From: Rhynochetos jubatus
Taxonomy: Eukaryota; Chordata; Aves; Eurypygiformes; Rhynochetidae
Assembly: GCA_027574665.1 (NCBI GenBank)
Contig: CM050662.1
Span: 2,572,501 to 2,636,500 of the forward strand
Direction: 5' to 3'
Length of the DNA stretch: 64,000 nucleotides
The notes under the pieces were generated by a model. It saw only the letters and a program-made list of their open reading frames with translations. It ran no database searches and was not told the DNA's origin. This document shows positions 11,697-23,662 of the stretch, piece by piece. Within the stretch, counting starts at the first letter, position 1. Every line of letters starts with the position of its first letter. Position numbers and translations under genes: made by a program.

Positions 11697-14174
11697 ATGG
11701 CGATGGGCGTGTGCTGGGGGCCCGTGGTGCGGGTGCTGGTGCTGCAGGCGGCCTGGGCGCTGGGCAGCGGGCCGGTGCGCTACTCGGTGCCGGAGGAAGC
11801 CAAGGCCGGGACGGTGGTGGGCCGTCTGGCGCAGGACCTGGGCCTGGAGGCGGGCGAGCCGGAGGCGCGGCGGCTGCGGCTGGTGGCGCAGGGCCGGCGG
11901 GCGAGCGTGGAGGTGAGCGGGGCGAGCGGGGCGCTGGTGGTGAGCTCGCGGCTGGACCGGGAGGAGCTGTGCGGGAAGAGCGCGCCGTGCGCCCTGCGCC
12001 TGGAGGTGCTGGTGGAGCGGCCGCTGCGCGTCTTCCACGTGGAGCTGGAGGTCACCGACATCAACGACAACGCGCCGCTCTTCCCCGCCGCCCGCAAAAA
12101 CCTCAGCATCGCGGAATTAAACACGGTGCCGGGGTCGCGGTTCCCGCTGGAGGGCGCGTCGGATGCGGATATCGGAGCCAACGCGCAGCTCTCCTACACA
12201 CTCAGCCCCAGCGAGCACTTCTCTCTGGATTTGGAAAAATCGAATGCGCGAAATACTGTACCGGATCTTGTTTTAACGAAACCGCTGGACCGCGAGACGA
12301 TGCCTGTGCACCAGTTGGTGCTGACGGCGAGTGACGGTGGCCGGCCGTCGCTGACGGGGACGATGGAGCTGGTGATCTCGGTGCTGGATGCGAACGACAA
12401 TGCGCCCCAGTTCAGCCAGTCGGTGTATAAAGTGCAGCTGCCAGAGAGCGCGGCGGAGGGGACGCTGGTGGGGCGTGTGAACGCCACGGATCCAGACGAG
12501 GGAGTGAACAGTGAGGTGACCTACACGGCGACCAGCTTCATTCCGCTGAGTGGGAAGGATTTGATTAGCGTCCATCCGAAGACGGGCGAGATCCGACTCA
12601 CGGGCTCCCTGGACTTCGAAGAGGTTGCTGTATTTGATTTCCGAATCGAAGCGAGAGACAAAGGGACTCCGCCGCTGTCGGGTCACTGCAGCGTGGAGCT
12701 GGAGGTGCTGGACGTGAACGACAACGCGCCGGAGGTGTGGGTGACGTCGCTGTCGGTGCCGGTGCCCGAGGACGCGGCGGTGGGGACGGTGGTGGCGCTG
12801 CTGAGCGTGTCGGACCGGGACTCGGGGGCGAACGGGCGGGTGCGGTGCGCGGTGTGGCCGGCGGCGCCGTTCGGGCTGGTGGCGACGTTCGCGGGCTCGT
12901 ACTCGCTGGTGCTGCGGGAGGCGCTGGACCGGGAGCGGGTGTCGGAGTACGAGGTGGAGGTGCGGGCGGAGGACGGCGGGGCGCCGCCGCTGCGCGCCAG
13001 CCGCGGGGTGCGCGTGCCGGTGTCGGACGTGAACGACAACGCGCCGGCGTTCGCGCAGGCCGTGTACACGGTGCTGGCGCGGGAGAACAACGCGGCGGGC
13101 GCGGAGCTGGCGCGGCTGTGGGCGCGGGACCCGGACGAGGCGGGCAACGGGCGCGTGAGCTACTCGTTGGCGGAGGGCGGCGTGGGGGGCGCGGGGTCGG
13201 GCGGCGGGTGGCGTCCGGCGTCGAGCTACGTGTCGTTGGAGGCGGAGAGCGGGCGGCTGTGGGCGCTGCAGCCCTTGGACTACGAGGAGCTGCAGGTGCT
13301 GCAGTTCGAGGTGCGTGCGGTGGACGCGGGGGAGCCGCCGCTGTGCGGCAACGCCACGGTGCAGCTCTTCGTGGTGGACGAGAACGACAACGCGCCGGCG
13401 CTGCTCCCGCCGGCCGGCGGCGGGCCGGGGCCCGGGGCCGCGGGCGGAGTGGAGGCGGGCCCGGTGTCGGGGCCGGCCTCGGGGGTGTTGTGGGCGTGGG
13501 CGGCGTGGGGGGCGCCGGCGGGGCAGGTGGTGGCGAAGATCCGCGCGGTGGACGCGGACTCGGGCTACAACGCGTGGCTGCGCTACGAGCTGTGGGAGCC
13601 GCGGGGGAAGGGCGCGTTCCGCGTGGGGCTGTACAGCGGCGAGGTGAGCACGGCGCGGGCGCTGGAGGAGGCGGACGGCCCGCGGCAGCGGCTGGTGATC
13701 GTGGTGCGGGACCACGGGGAGCCGGCGCGCTCGGCCACGGCCACGCTGAGCGTGTCGCTGGTGGAGGGCGCCGAGGCGGCGCTGGCGGCCGCGGGCTCAT
13801 CGTCATCGTCGTCGGGGCCGGGGCTGCGTCCGGCGGCGGGTGCGGAGGGCGGTGCTGCCGCGGCGGCCGCGACGAACGTGTGGCTGGTGGTGGCCATCTG
13901 CGCGGTGTCGAGCCTGTTCGTGCTGGCGGTGGTGCTGTACGTGGCGTCGCGGTGGGCGCCGCGGGCGGCCGTGCTGTCGGGGCCCGGGCCGGCGACGCTG
14001 GTGTGCGCCAGCGAAGTGGGGAGCTGGTCGTACTCGCAGCGCCAGAGCCGGAGCCTGTGCGTGGCGGACGGCGCGGGCAAGAGCGACCTGATGGTTTTCA
14101 GCCCCAACGTCCCGCCGCCGCCCGGCCCCGCGGCGAAGGAGACGCAGCCGGAGCCGCCCGCTCTGCTGGACACG
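11697..14174 (+). CDS. PCDHA: Protocadherin alpha variable exon B
   Basis: A complete variable exon encoding a homophilic neuronal adhesion receptor. Two in-frame ATGs (11697 and 11703) both have G at -3 and +4; the first is chosen, but only the second is shared with C and E. From the second, the order is: signal peptide about 1-23, EC1 to residue 127 with CX5C at 90-96, EC2 to 235, EC3 to 344, EC4 to 447, EC5 to 564 with a Gly-rich insert, EC6 about 595-690, a Ser/Ala-rich stalk, membrane span about 725-747 and cytoplasmic part to Thr824. The EC2 window (12222-12278, SLDLEKSNARNTV) and EC3 window (12456-12656) match exon E. It carries LNTVP instead of FTTLP at 139-143, as exon F does. It lacks the N238 sequon (FSQS instead of FNQS) and has QLPE for QLLE. 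Confidence 0.96.
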
Positions 14175-14429
14175 GTCAGTGGCCCTCCCCGTCTCGCCTC
14201 TCGCCCCTTCCCCCGCCACCCCTTCCCCCGCCTCCCCGTCCTTGTTTGGTCCCCGGCCAGGCGCTCTTGGCAGCCGGGCTCGGTCCCTGAGCCTGGGGGC
14301 GGTGCTGGGCGGGTGCCGAAGGATTCGAAAAGAACCTTTGCCTCTGCCAGCATGTCCTTGCCGGAGCCCCTCGGCTCTTGCAGGGTGGGAGAAAGAAAGA
14401 AAGGTATTGCCCCACCGAGCAGCGGTTAG
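14175..14429 (+). other. 5' splice donor (GTCAGT) of exon B and read-through tail
   Basis: The exon ends in ACG before GTCAGT. Unspliced, the frame continues to a TAG ending at 14429. Compared with A and C, the tail has a 15-bp in-frame insertion (GAGCCTGGGGGCGGT) that is also in D and E. Confidence 0.75.
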
Positions 14430-15962
14430 CGTCTGCAGCTGAGCTTTGGTCTTCTGGTTGTGAGTTGTTCTCCCATCGGATGACAGCACTGCTGATTGCG
14501 ATGAGAGGTGCCACGACATCAGCTTCACAGCAGTTCTTCCTACCTGATGCGTAGCATTTCCACCCGAACTTGCTGAAGGGATGCCAGACACGCAGGCTGT
14601 GGTTGCTGACAACCCTCCGGGCAATGTTTACTCTCTTATTACCTTTGCTGACTGTGCTGATGGTGCTGATGTTTGTTGTGGTTTCTTGTGGAAAATTGTG
14701 TCCTCCTCCTCTTTGATTCTCTCTGTAAGAGGTGTGATGGAAGGTGATAGTTGGGCCTTCCCAGTTTCCTCTTTGGGTTGAGGGAAGCATTCTCGGTTTT
14801 GTTTCTTCCACCGGACACATTTAGAAATAGGGAAAGGTGTCACAGACTTTTCCAATGTTCCTTTCCATGTATGTTGTTTCTCACCTTGGTAGCATAAAGT
14901 GTTCAGGGAGAGGAGTGTGAGCCAAGGTACTTGTCAGGAATGTGAATTTTCTTTTTTGTTTCCTGTTCCCCCTGTGCCCCCGGTTGTGGATTTGCATTCC
15001 TGACCAGAGAAGAGACGTGAAATACACTGGCTTGTTTTGATGTTCTTTCCGAATTTGTATCAACAGCCACACCATCTCAAAAGCTCTGGCAATCTTTTGC
15101 TGGAAAGAAAAACCACGCAAGGAAGCAAACAAACTAAACAAGGGACCGCCCTTCCCCATGAAAACCCAACCCAAATACTCCTACGTAGCTGACGTCATCT
15201 GTGATGCTGGTGTGCTCGTCAACCTTTTTTTTTTTCTCTCAGAGCATGAAATCAATGCCATTGCCATTAGCCCTGTCCCCACATCACCTTTAGTAAGACT
15301 CTTGCTGCCAGGTCTGCCACGTTTCCAATCTGAGATAGCTGAAGCGTTGCCAAACATGACGTGTCAGCATCAGAGAGTCTGCCCACATGGTGTGCAAGAT
15401 ACCTCTGTGTGTTTTTTATGGTGCTGTCCCTGAGGGGAAGGGTAAGCAAAAGTCAGAGTGAGCCTTGAGATGAGAAAGGAAACTGGCATGTCACCGAGGT
15501 GAACATGTCCATGGCACTGAGCGGTCGGGAGTAATTTCTTCATTTGTATTGGCTCATTATGAAAGTCGGGAAGGCAGTAGGGACCTTTCACATGTTCCTT
15601 TTCCAAGTATGTTGTTGCTATATTTCGCAGTGTAAAGTGTTCAGGCAGAGGAGTGCTACCCAGGCAGGTGTTAGAACTGGGAATTTTCCCTTCCTACTCC
15701 CCATTCCCCCCAGGTTCTGAACTGCATTCTTGGCCATTGAAGTGTCATGTCACACGCTGGCCTGTTTCGATGTTCTTCTTTGGATCAGCAGCAACAACTG
15801 TAAAGCATGCGTGTAAACCTTATTTTTCACTCAAAAACCCATCCCCAAATTGTCCTACAGATTAGATGTCATCCATTACAGTGCTGTACTTGTGAGCTTT
15901 TAGGTTACTCTTTCAATGTGTGAAATGAACGCTCGTTGCCATTTGAGCTGTCCTGACATCAT
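14430..15962. other. Type I spacer B-C, first part, no gene
   Basis: A near-identical copy of 2491-4023 with scattered single-base differences, for example a poly-T run replacing TTTTGTTTTTT near 15224. It holds the same diverged spacer modules and no supported coding sequence. Confidence 0.6.
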
Positions 15963-17194
15963 GGGTTTACAAAAGCGGGTCCTGTTTGAGGACGCTGATC
16001 TTGTTCTATGACAAGATGACCTGAAGAGTGGTTGATGGAAAGGCTGTGTACGCGTTTACCTGGACTTCAGTAAAGCCTCTGACATCATTTCTCGCAGCAT
16101 TCTTCTGGAGAAACTGGCTGCTCGTGGCGTGTATTTTCCCTTTGTGGAGTATAAATCTGGCTTGTTGGCCAGGCCCAAGGAGTGGTGGTGAATGGATTTC
16201 AATCCGTGGGCATCCGGTCAGAAGTGGTGTTCCCCATGGGTCAGTATTGGGGCCAGTTCTGTTTAAAATTTTTATCGGTGACCTGGATGGGGGATAGAGT
16301 GCACCCTCAGTAAGTTTGGAGATGACATCAAGTTGGGTGGGCATATTGATCTGCCTGAGGGTAGGAAGGCTGTTCAGAGAAATCTGGACAGGCTGGATTG
16401 ATGGGCTGAGGCCGATTGTGTGAGGTTCAACAAGGCCAAATCCCAGGTGCTGCGTTTCAGCCATGAGAACCCCAGGCTTAGGCAAGAGTGGCTGGAAATC
16501 TGCCCATGGAAAAAGACCCCTGGGGTTTGGTCAGCGGCTGGGTGAACAGGAGCCAACAGTGTGGCCAGATGGCCAAGAAGGGAAGTGGCATCCTGACTTG
16601 TACCAGAAATAGTGTGGCCAGCAGGACTAGGGAAGTGATTGTCCCGCTGTACTGGGCACTGGTGAAACTGCACTTCAAATCCTGTGTTCTGTTTTGGGCT
16701 CCTCTCTACAAGAAAGGCATTGAGGTGCTGGAGTGTGTCCAGGGAAGGCCAATAAAGCTGGTGAAGGGTCTAGAGAACAAGCCTTATGAAGAGTAGCTGA
16801 GGGAGCTGGACTTGTTTGGTGTGGAGGAGACTGAGGGGAGACCCTATCGCTCTCTGCAACTACCTGAAAGGAGGTTGTGGAGAGGTGGGTGTCAGTCTCT
16901 TTACCCAAGTAACAAGTGATTGGATGAGAGGAAATGGGCTCAAGTTGTGCCAGGGATGATTTAAATTGGATGTTAGGAAACATGTCTTCACTTGAAAGGG
17001 TTGTCAAGCATTGGAAGGGACTTCCCAGGGAAGTGGTGGAGTCATCATCCTTGGAGGTACTTACAACACGTGTAAACTTGACAACTTAGGGGGATGTTTT
17101 TGTGGTGGACTTGGCAGCGGTAGGTTAATGGTTGGACTTGGTGGTCTAAAGGGTCTTTTCCCACATGAACGATTGATCATAGATGACTCTATGA
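15963..17194 (+). mobile_element. CR1 LINE fragment (reverse transcriptase part), B-C copy
   Basis: The same insertion as at 4024-5256, with the same flanks and the same FGDD-type catalytic box. A base lost near 16290 shifts the frame just after IFIGDLDGG, so this copy is broken slightly differently from the first. Confidence 0.9.
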
Positions 17195-19990
17195 TCATCT
17201 TTGGAAAGAGTATTCCTCCCAGGTGTATAACATTTCTACCTGAGATTACTGAAGCATTGCAAAACGTGATGGGTAAGCTGCGGGGAGTCTGTTGGACACT
17301 GTGTATGTGATCCCATCAGTACATTTTCCTATGGTGCTCTCATTGATGGAAGGGTCTGCAAAAGCTGGAGTGAACCCTGAGCTGGGAAAGGAAATTGCCA
17401 TGTCACAGAGGTGAATGTGGCAGTAGCACTGTGTAGGGCCTGGGCATGTCCTGATGTGAAGAGTGATGTTGAGCAGTGGGAAGACTTATTTGAGGGAGCT
17501 GGAAACCTTTTTGAAGACCATGGGCCATGTTGTAAGGGAAGAATGGAAAATGATCTGCTTGTCTGGAGATCACATGTCCCAGAGTAGGGAGTGGAGGATG
17601 CCTAGAAGTAAGCATGAGGCAGGATGGGCACGGAGTGCTCCTGCTGAGGCCTCTTTCCCAGCCTCCAGTGGTGTTTAGTGGAGGCCTTCATGATCCTGAG
17701 ATGGTGTGTGGTATTGCAATGCCCGCAATGTTGTTTGCGTGTATGAAGATCTCCCATGAGAAACAGTCCCTTGTGCTGCTGCCTGCCTGACGTAGGAGGA
17801 GATGCGAGACAGACTGCTGGATACTGTCTGGTGAACCTTTTCACTCTTGTTTTGGGAAGGTTGTTGTGGGGGGGCAGTGGTTCAATCTGGTGTCCTTGTG
17901 CAGTGGAGGGCATCTGTAGCAGCCTCCACAGTGACTGATGTTGCCATGATGGTTCCTTGAGGAATCCTCAGGTGACATTTGAAATGTGGACGTGGTGTTT
18001 GTGATGAGGAGTTGGGTGTGATCTTTGTGTCCTTGATTTCCCGTACTTGTGCACCTGGCCAGTTGGCCTCAGTAGAGGCCACCGGTAGAGGTGCCGTGTC
18101 CCCTTGTCATGCTTACCTCAGCTATGTGCATGAACAGGCCAAACCCTCGAGAGCAGCCCAGCTCTGGTTTTCTGTGGTACAAATTGTCCTACCCAGTTGA
18201 TATTGTGAGTGCACTTGCACTTCAGCATTTGGTGTGGACCTCTCAAAGAATAAAATCCGTGTGGCCTGGGATCAGAGCTGTCACAGCTCGCTTCACAGAA
18301 TCCTTAACAAGTCTAACGTGCAGCTCTGTGCTGTTTCCATCTGAGATTGCTGAAAAGGCACACAGTATTCAGGGGGGAAGGTCATGCAACTGGGAAGAGC
18401 CTGCCAGACCCTGTGTGGCTTTGCATCCCTCCATAAAATCTTTTGGTAGATCATGAGAGAAGCTTGAATGTGCAAAGGCCTGCATCACCTGCAGAGCAGG
18501 GTTTAGAGCGGGGCTTTTTTTTTGTGTTGAGTAAAGTCTTTGTACTTTGGCAGTAATCCTGCAAGTGGTACCGTGTAGGGCCTGGGCTTGTGTCCTGGGG
18601 AGAGTGACTTTGAGCAAGAAAGTGTCTTCCCTGAGGACAGTTGAGATGCTGTGTAGAACACAGATCTTGTCACTGGGGGTGGAGTGGAGAATGTCTGTTT
18701 AGCTGTGGCGGTGCCATTTCCCAGGGCTTGGGATAGAGGATGCCAGTAAAAAACCCTTGAGAGGAGCCCTGGTGCCATGCTTACTGGCCTGGCATCCTCT
18801 CAGGACCTCCAGCAGTTCTGCATATTGTTGTGCCCTGTTGTTCTCTGTTCTCTGTGGCATTACTGCTTGTGAGGATAAGTGCCTTTCGTGCCTTTAATCC
18901 CTTGGTTTTGGTACGGAATTGTTGTTGATCAAACAGAAGCTTTTTGAAATTTGGGCCATGCTGCCAGCCTTCTCTGAAGGTCTCTGTGGCTACCTCTCTG
19001 GTCTTAGTCTTGCTGGGGAGGGGAAGAACTGCTCTCTGTGTTGCGGATGTTGGCAAACGTTGCGTTTCAGGACAGTGGAATGGGATCCTTTGGTTTCTTT
19101 CTCTCCTCTTCCCGAAACTGCCCACCCTTTCCTTCTTTCACACTGGCAATGTGTTGTACAGTGGATGAGATGCAGACTGCTGAATTTTGGCATCTGTCAG
19201 GTTGCAGATTTTCTGAGGGTTTTGCGTGAGTCTGTTGGAAGGTTTTTCCAGTGCCTGAGCTGTGGTTGACATGGAGAGAATGTCCTTAGCTTTCAGGTGC
19301 CCATCCTCCCCCTTTGATGGGAGTGCATAAAGGGAGCTCTGCGCACTGACCTGCGTTTTCAAGGCTTTTGCAGAACATGAGTGATTTTTTTCTCTCTGGC
19401 ATGCCCAGAGACCTCTGACAACGTTACGGAAAATGTCCTGTAGAACCAGTTTCTCTCCCCTGATTTTTATGTTTTTGGTTTTTTTTTTTGTTTGTTTTTG
19501 TTTTTTTTTTTTGGTTGTTGTTTTTTTTTTCCCCCTGAAGAAGCAACCTGTGATGCTACAGGTAAGTCATTCTTGGCTCAAGAGGCTGTGTTTTGAGAGC
19601 CAGATGTACATTTGTTCCTTCTTCAGTCACGGCATCGTTATGTTGGATCAACCCAATGACGCCTGGATTGTAATGACAGTAGGTCTGCACCCGCAAAGCA
19701 CCACTGCCTGCTTCCTTTCCTTTCTGGCTGCTTCCAGGTGCAGCATGAGCAGGTGAGAGCAAATGCAGATGGAGGAGGGATGGCAGTGCATTTCTCTGAG
19801 TGGACATTTTTGAGAACTGGGGGGGGTATTCTCAGGGAAAATTCTGTGCTGTTTGCTTCATGGCTTTTGTTTGTGTGACAGATGCGTCGTGCTTAGGTGT
19901 GAGAGGTGTTCTGTGGGGACTAATGGCCTTGTGTTGTTCTGGCAGTAGGTGCCTCCCTGAAAGGGAAAGCAAGGGTTTGTTATTCAGTGT
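17195..19990. other. Type I spacer B-C, middle part, no gene
   Basis: A copy of 5257-8026. The T-rich run at 19473-19533 is longer and interrupted differently (TTTTTG and GTTG units) from the one at 7530-7563, showing slippage after duplication. No supported coding sequence. Confidence 0.6.
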
Positions 19991-20403
19991 TGTCGTGGTT
20001 TAAGCCCAGCCAGCGACTAAGCACCACACAGCCAGGGCTCCATCACGCGTAACAGTCACTTGAGAAAATGAATGCCATCACCACTCTGAATGCCCCACCC
20101 CTTCCTTCTTCTCCCCCCCAGCTGTATATGCTGAGCATACAAATCACATCATATGGAGTAAACCCTTGGTCAGCTGGGGTCAGCTGTCCCAGCTGAATCC
20201 CTTCCCAGCTTCTCATGCATCCCCAGCCTACTTGCTGCTGGGGTGATATGTGGCGCTGAAAAGGCTTTGACTCTGTGGAAGCACTGCGCTGCAGCAGCTA
20301 AAACATCCCTGTGCTATCAACACTCTTCAGCATAAATCCAGCTCATAGCCTGTTACTAGCTGCTACGATGGTAATTAACTCTGTCCCAGCCAAACCCAGG
20401 AGA
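19991..20403 (-). mobile_element. Old ERVL-like LTR, minus strand, B-C copy
   Basis: The same 413-bp remnant as at 8027-8439, with identical ends and flanks and a few substitutions. It has no internal coding region. Confidence 0.75.
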
Positions 20404-21038
20404 ATGTGCAGGAGGGAAAGAAGGCCAGAAGAATAGTTCTTTGTCGGGGTACATGGAGAGTGCTCAGGAGCTGTGGTGGCCCCATGCTCTGTCATCCTTC
20501 TTGGAGGATTGGTGTGCTGGGCTTTTCGAGGTGTGATTTCCCAAATGAGACACTCCCCTGTGCTGTTTGGACTCACTGGAGCCAGTTGCATGGACATCCA
20601 AGTACCTGGGACCGGGGTCTGTGTTTGAGAGGGTGGTGCATTCTGTTCTGATGTAGCAAAGCTGTTCTTTGCCATCTGCTTGCCCTTCTCTGTTATTTGC
20701 TGGGTCCTGGCGTGCACTGGAGGCTGAAGAGTGTGGCCTTCTTCCAGAAGGGAAGGGGAGGTGCAGGGGCAGTGTGTCTGTCTGGCATACACTGGAGGAC
20801 AGCAGGAATGTTGTTTCCTGTCCAAAGGGGTGGATGACGGTAATGAGAGCTCTCGCCAAAGGTCACGTCCGTGTTTCATGTCAAGCATGTTGTAGACGTG
20901 TAAAAATATATTGTCAAAGATGAAAAAGAAAAGGAAAAAAACACATAAGGAAACCAAAGAAAAGGAGAAGCAAGGGTAGGGCAGGGTGGGGCATAAAAGA
21001 AAAAGATGGAAAAGAAGGATGAAAGCAAAAATGAAAAT
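20404..21038. other. Type I spacer B-C, second module family, no gene
   Basis: A copy of 8440-9074 leading into the microsatellite. No gene is supported. Confidence 0.6.
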
Positions 21039-21060
21039 AAGAGAAAGAAAGGAAAGAAAG

Positions 21061-21131
<71 letters not shown>

Positions 21132-21826
21132 AGAAAGAGAAAGAAAGAAAAAGAAAAAAAGAAAGAACGAGAAAGAGAAAGAAAGAAAGAGAAAGAAAAA
21201 GAAAGAGAAAGAAAGAAAGAAAGAAAAAGAAAGAAAGAAAGAGAAAGAAAGAGAAAGAGAGAAAGAAAAAGAAAGAGAAAGAAAGAGAAAGAAAGAGAAA
21301 GAAAAAGAAAGAAAGAAAGAAAAAGAAAGAGAAAGAGAAAGAAAGAAAAGAAAGAAAGAGAAAGAAAAAGAAAAGAAAGAAAGAGAAAGAAAGAGAAAAA
21401 AGAAAGAAAGAAAGAAAGAAGAAAGAGAAAGAAAGAAAAAGAAAAAAGAAAGAAAGAGAAAGAGAAAGAAAAAGAAAGAGAAAGAAAGAAAGAAAAAGAA
21501 AAAGAAAGAGAAAGAAAGAGAAAGAGAAAGAAAAAGAAAGAAAGAAAAAGAAAGAAAGAAAGAGAAAGAAAGAGAAAGAGAAAGAAAAAGAAAGAAAGAA
21601 AAAGAAAGAAAGAAAGAGAAAGAAAGAGAAAGAGAGAAAGAAAAAGAAAGAAAGAAAAAGAAAGAGAAAGAGAGAGAAAGAAAAGAAAGAAAGAGAAAGA
21701 AAGAAAGAGAAAGAAAGAGAAAAAAGAAAGAAAGAAAGAAAGAAAGAAAGAGAACGAAAGAAAGAAAGAAAAGAAAGAAAGAGAAAGAAAGAAAAGGAAG
21801 AAAGGAAGGAGGGAAGGAAGGAAGGG
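21039..21826. repeat. GAAA microsatellite, about 790 bp, B-C copy
   Basis: Purine-only tract as in the A-B spacer, but with a different interruption pattern (more GAGAAA and AAAAAG units, one GAACGA near 21165). The total length is close to that of the A-B copy although the internal order differs. Confidence 0.95.
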
Positions 21827-21979
21827 AAAAGCAAGCAAGGAAGCAAGAAAGGAGGGGGAGGGAGGGATGAATGATAGAGGATATTAGCAGCGTCAGTGAC
21901 AGTATGGTTACATGCAGAATGGAGTGGAGGATCTCGGCCTCCTCAGCAGTCTGGGCCACTGTGATGAAACGTGGTGAGG

Positions 21980-22625
21980 TGTGCTGGCCTCAGTCAGGAC
22001 AGAGCTAGTTTTCCTCACAGTAGCTGGTGTGTTTTGGCTGTGCAGAGAAGAATACTGATAGCATAGTGATGGTTTTGGTTGTTACTAAGGAATGTTTATG
22101 TCAACGTTCCTTTTTGGTTTCTGATACTTCAGTTGTGCTCTCTGCCAGCGTGTAAGCTGGGGATGCAGGAGAATTTGGGAGGGGTCACAGCCTGGGCAGC
22201 TGACCCAAACTGACCAAAGGGATATTTCATGCCATAAAACGTTATGCTTGGTATGGAAGTTGGGGGTTGGGCCAGGCAGGAGGCTCTCTTTCTGGCTCTG
22301 GCTCTAGGTTTGGCTCTGGGGCTCTCTCCAGCTCTGGCTCTTGCCAGGGACTGGCTGGGCGTCGGTCTGTGGGTGGTGAGCAGTTGTATCATTTGTTTTC
22401 TTTTCCATTATTTTCATTACATATTATTGTGCTAATATTAGTATTGTTAGCATTATTGGTACTATTATTTTATTTCATTTAATTTCAATTATTAAATAGT
22501 TCTGATGTCAAGTCGTGAGTTTCCTTGTCTTTTCCTCGGATTCCCTTCCCCATCCCACTGGGGAGGAGGGAGGTGAGCGAGCGACTGTGTGATACTTGGT
22601 TGCTGGCTGGGGCTAAACCTCAACA
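21980..22625 (+). mobile_element. Solo ERVL-like LTR with TGAGG target duplication, B-C copy
   Basis: 646 bp, flanked by TGAGG at 21975-21979 and 22626-22630, exactly as in the A-B spacer. A few substitutions separate the copies. It was carried along by spacer duplication rather than inserted again. Confidence 0.88.
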
Positions 22626-22712
22626 TGAGGAAGGGGAAAGAGCTCTTGCCATGTCCGTGCTCCATGGCAAGAGTGATGTAGTGACATAGAAAACACGTTG
22701 TTAAGGGAGACA

Positions 22713-23412
22713 ACGAAGAGGGAAAGAGGGAAGAAGAGAAGGAAAAGAGAAAGATAAGGAAGGAATCTATGGAAGTAAAAAGCAAGCAAAGAAGAAAGAA
22801 AGAATAGAAAGGATGGAAGAAGAATGAATAAAAACGAAGGAAGGAAGAGGCAATAAAAAGTAAAGAAGAAAGAACCAGAAGGACGAATAGGAAGGAAGAA
22901 AGGGAAGAAAGAAAGAATAGAAAGAGTGGACGGGATTACCAGGACGCAGACCTCTGGATGCTTAACGGAGGTGGTTCCTAACTGCCCTAGCTCTTTGTCG
23001 GATTCCCGCACTCCGGCGCTGATGCCCCGTAATTAGCGCTGATGGCTCCGTGTTTGATGGTGGCCGCCGCGACGCCGTAGGCGACCGGTGAGTTGGCAGC
23101 GGGATACAGAAGAAAGAAGGATGGGAAGCGAAAGGGAAGGGGAGTAAAGAATCGGGAGCGGCAGTGGAAGAACGGAAAGGATGAAAAGGAGAAGAAGAAG
23201 ACGGAAACGAAGAAAGAAGAGATGGAAGAAAAAGAGGCAAGATAAATGAGGAAAGAAAAAGCTAAAACCGGAGGAAGACGGAGAGGACGGGAAAAGAAAA
23301 GAATCTCTGGGTGAATAGAGCGAGCAAGAAAGGAAAAAAGAAATGAGGAGGGGAATGAGGGAAAGATAATGGGAAGAGAAGCGGGACATGGGGAGGAAGA
23401 GAGGACGGAGGC
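22713..23412 (+). repeat. Purine-rich tract upstream of exon C
   Basis: AG-rich tract flanking the GC-rich block at 22934-23092, with small indels relative to the tract before exon B (for example GAAGAGATGGAAG near 23215). Confidence 0.75.
22934..23092 (+). promoter_or_regulatory. Conserved GC-rich block upstream of exon C
   Basis: The same block as at 10961-11119, with two GCGCTGATG copies and the donor-like CCG-GTGAGT at 23088. Confidence 0.45.
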
Positions 23413-23473
23413 GATGAGCAGGAGAGGTCCGGGGCGCGGGCGGTCGCGGGGAGCGTGCGAGGCGGCGGAGCAG

Positions 23474-23487
23474 CACACGGTGTCGCT
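23474..23487 (+). promoter_or_regulatory. Promoter CSE / CTCF-like CGCT box of exon C
   Basis: CACACGGTGTCGCT, identical to the other copies, about 175 bp before the start codon and in forward orientation. Confidence 0.75.
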
Positions 23488-23662
23488 GCAGGCTCAGAAA
23501 CGGCGGCGGAGCGGCGAGGCGGCTCCGCCCCGGTGCGGCGGAGAGCCCGGCTGTGAGCACGGCGGGGGAGGGGGTGGGGGCGGTCGGGAGAGAGAGCCGG
23601 TGCGTTCGTGCGGCGGCGGGGAGCCGTGCGGGGCCCGAGCGGGCCCGGTGGCGGCGGCGGCG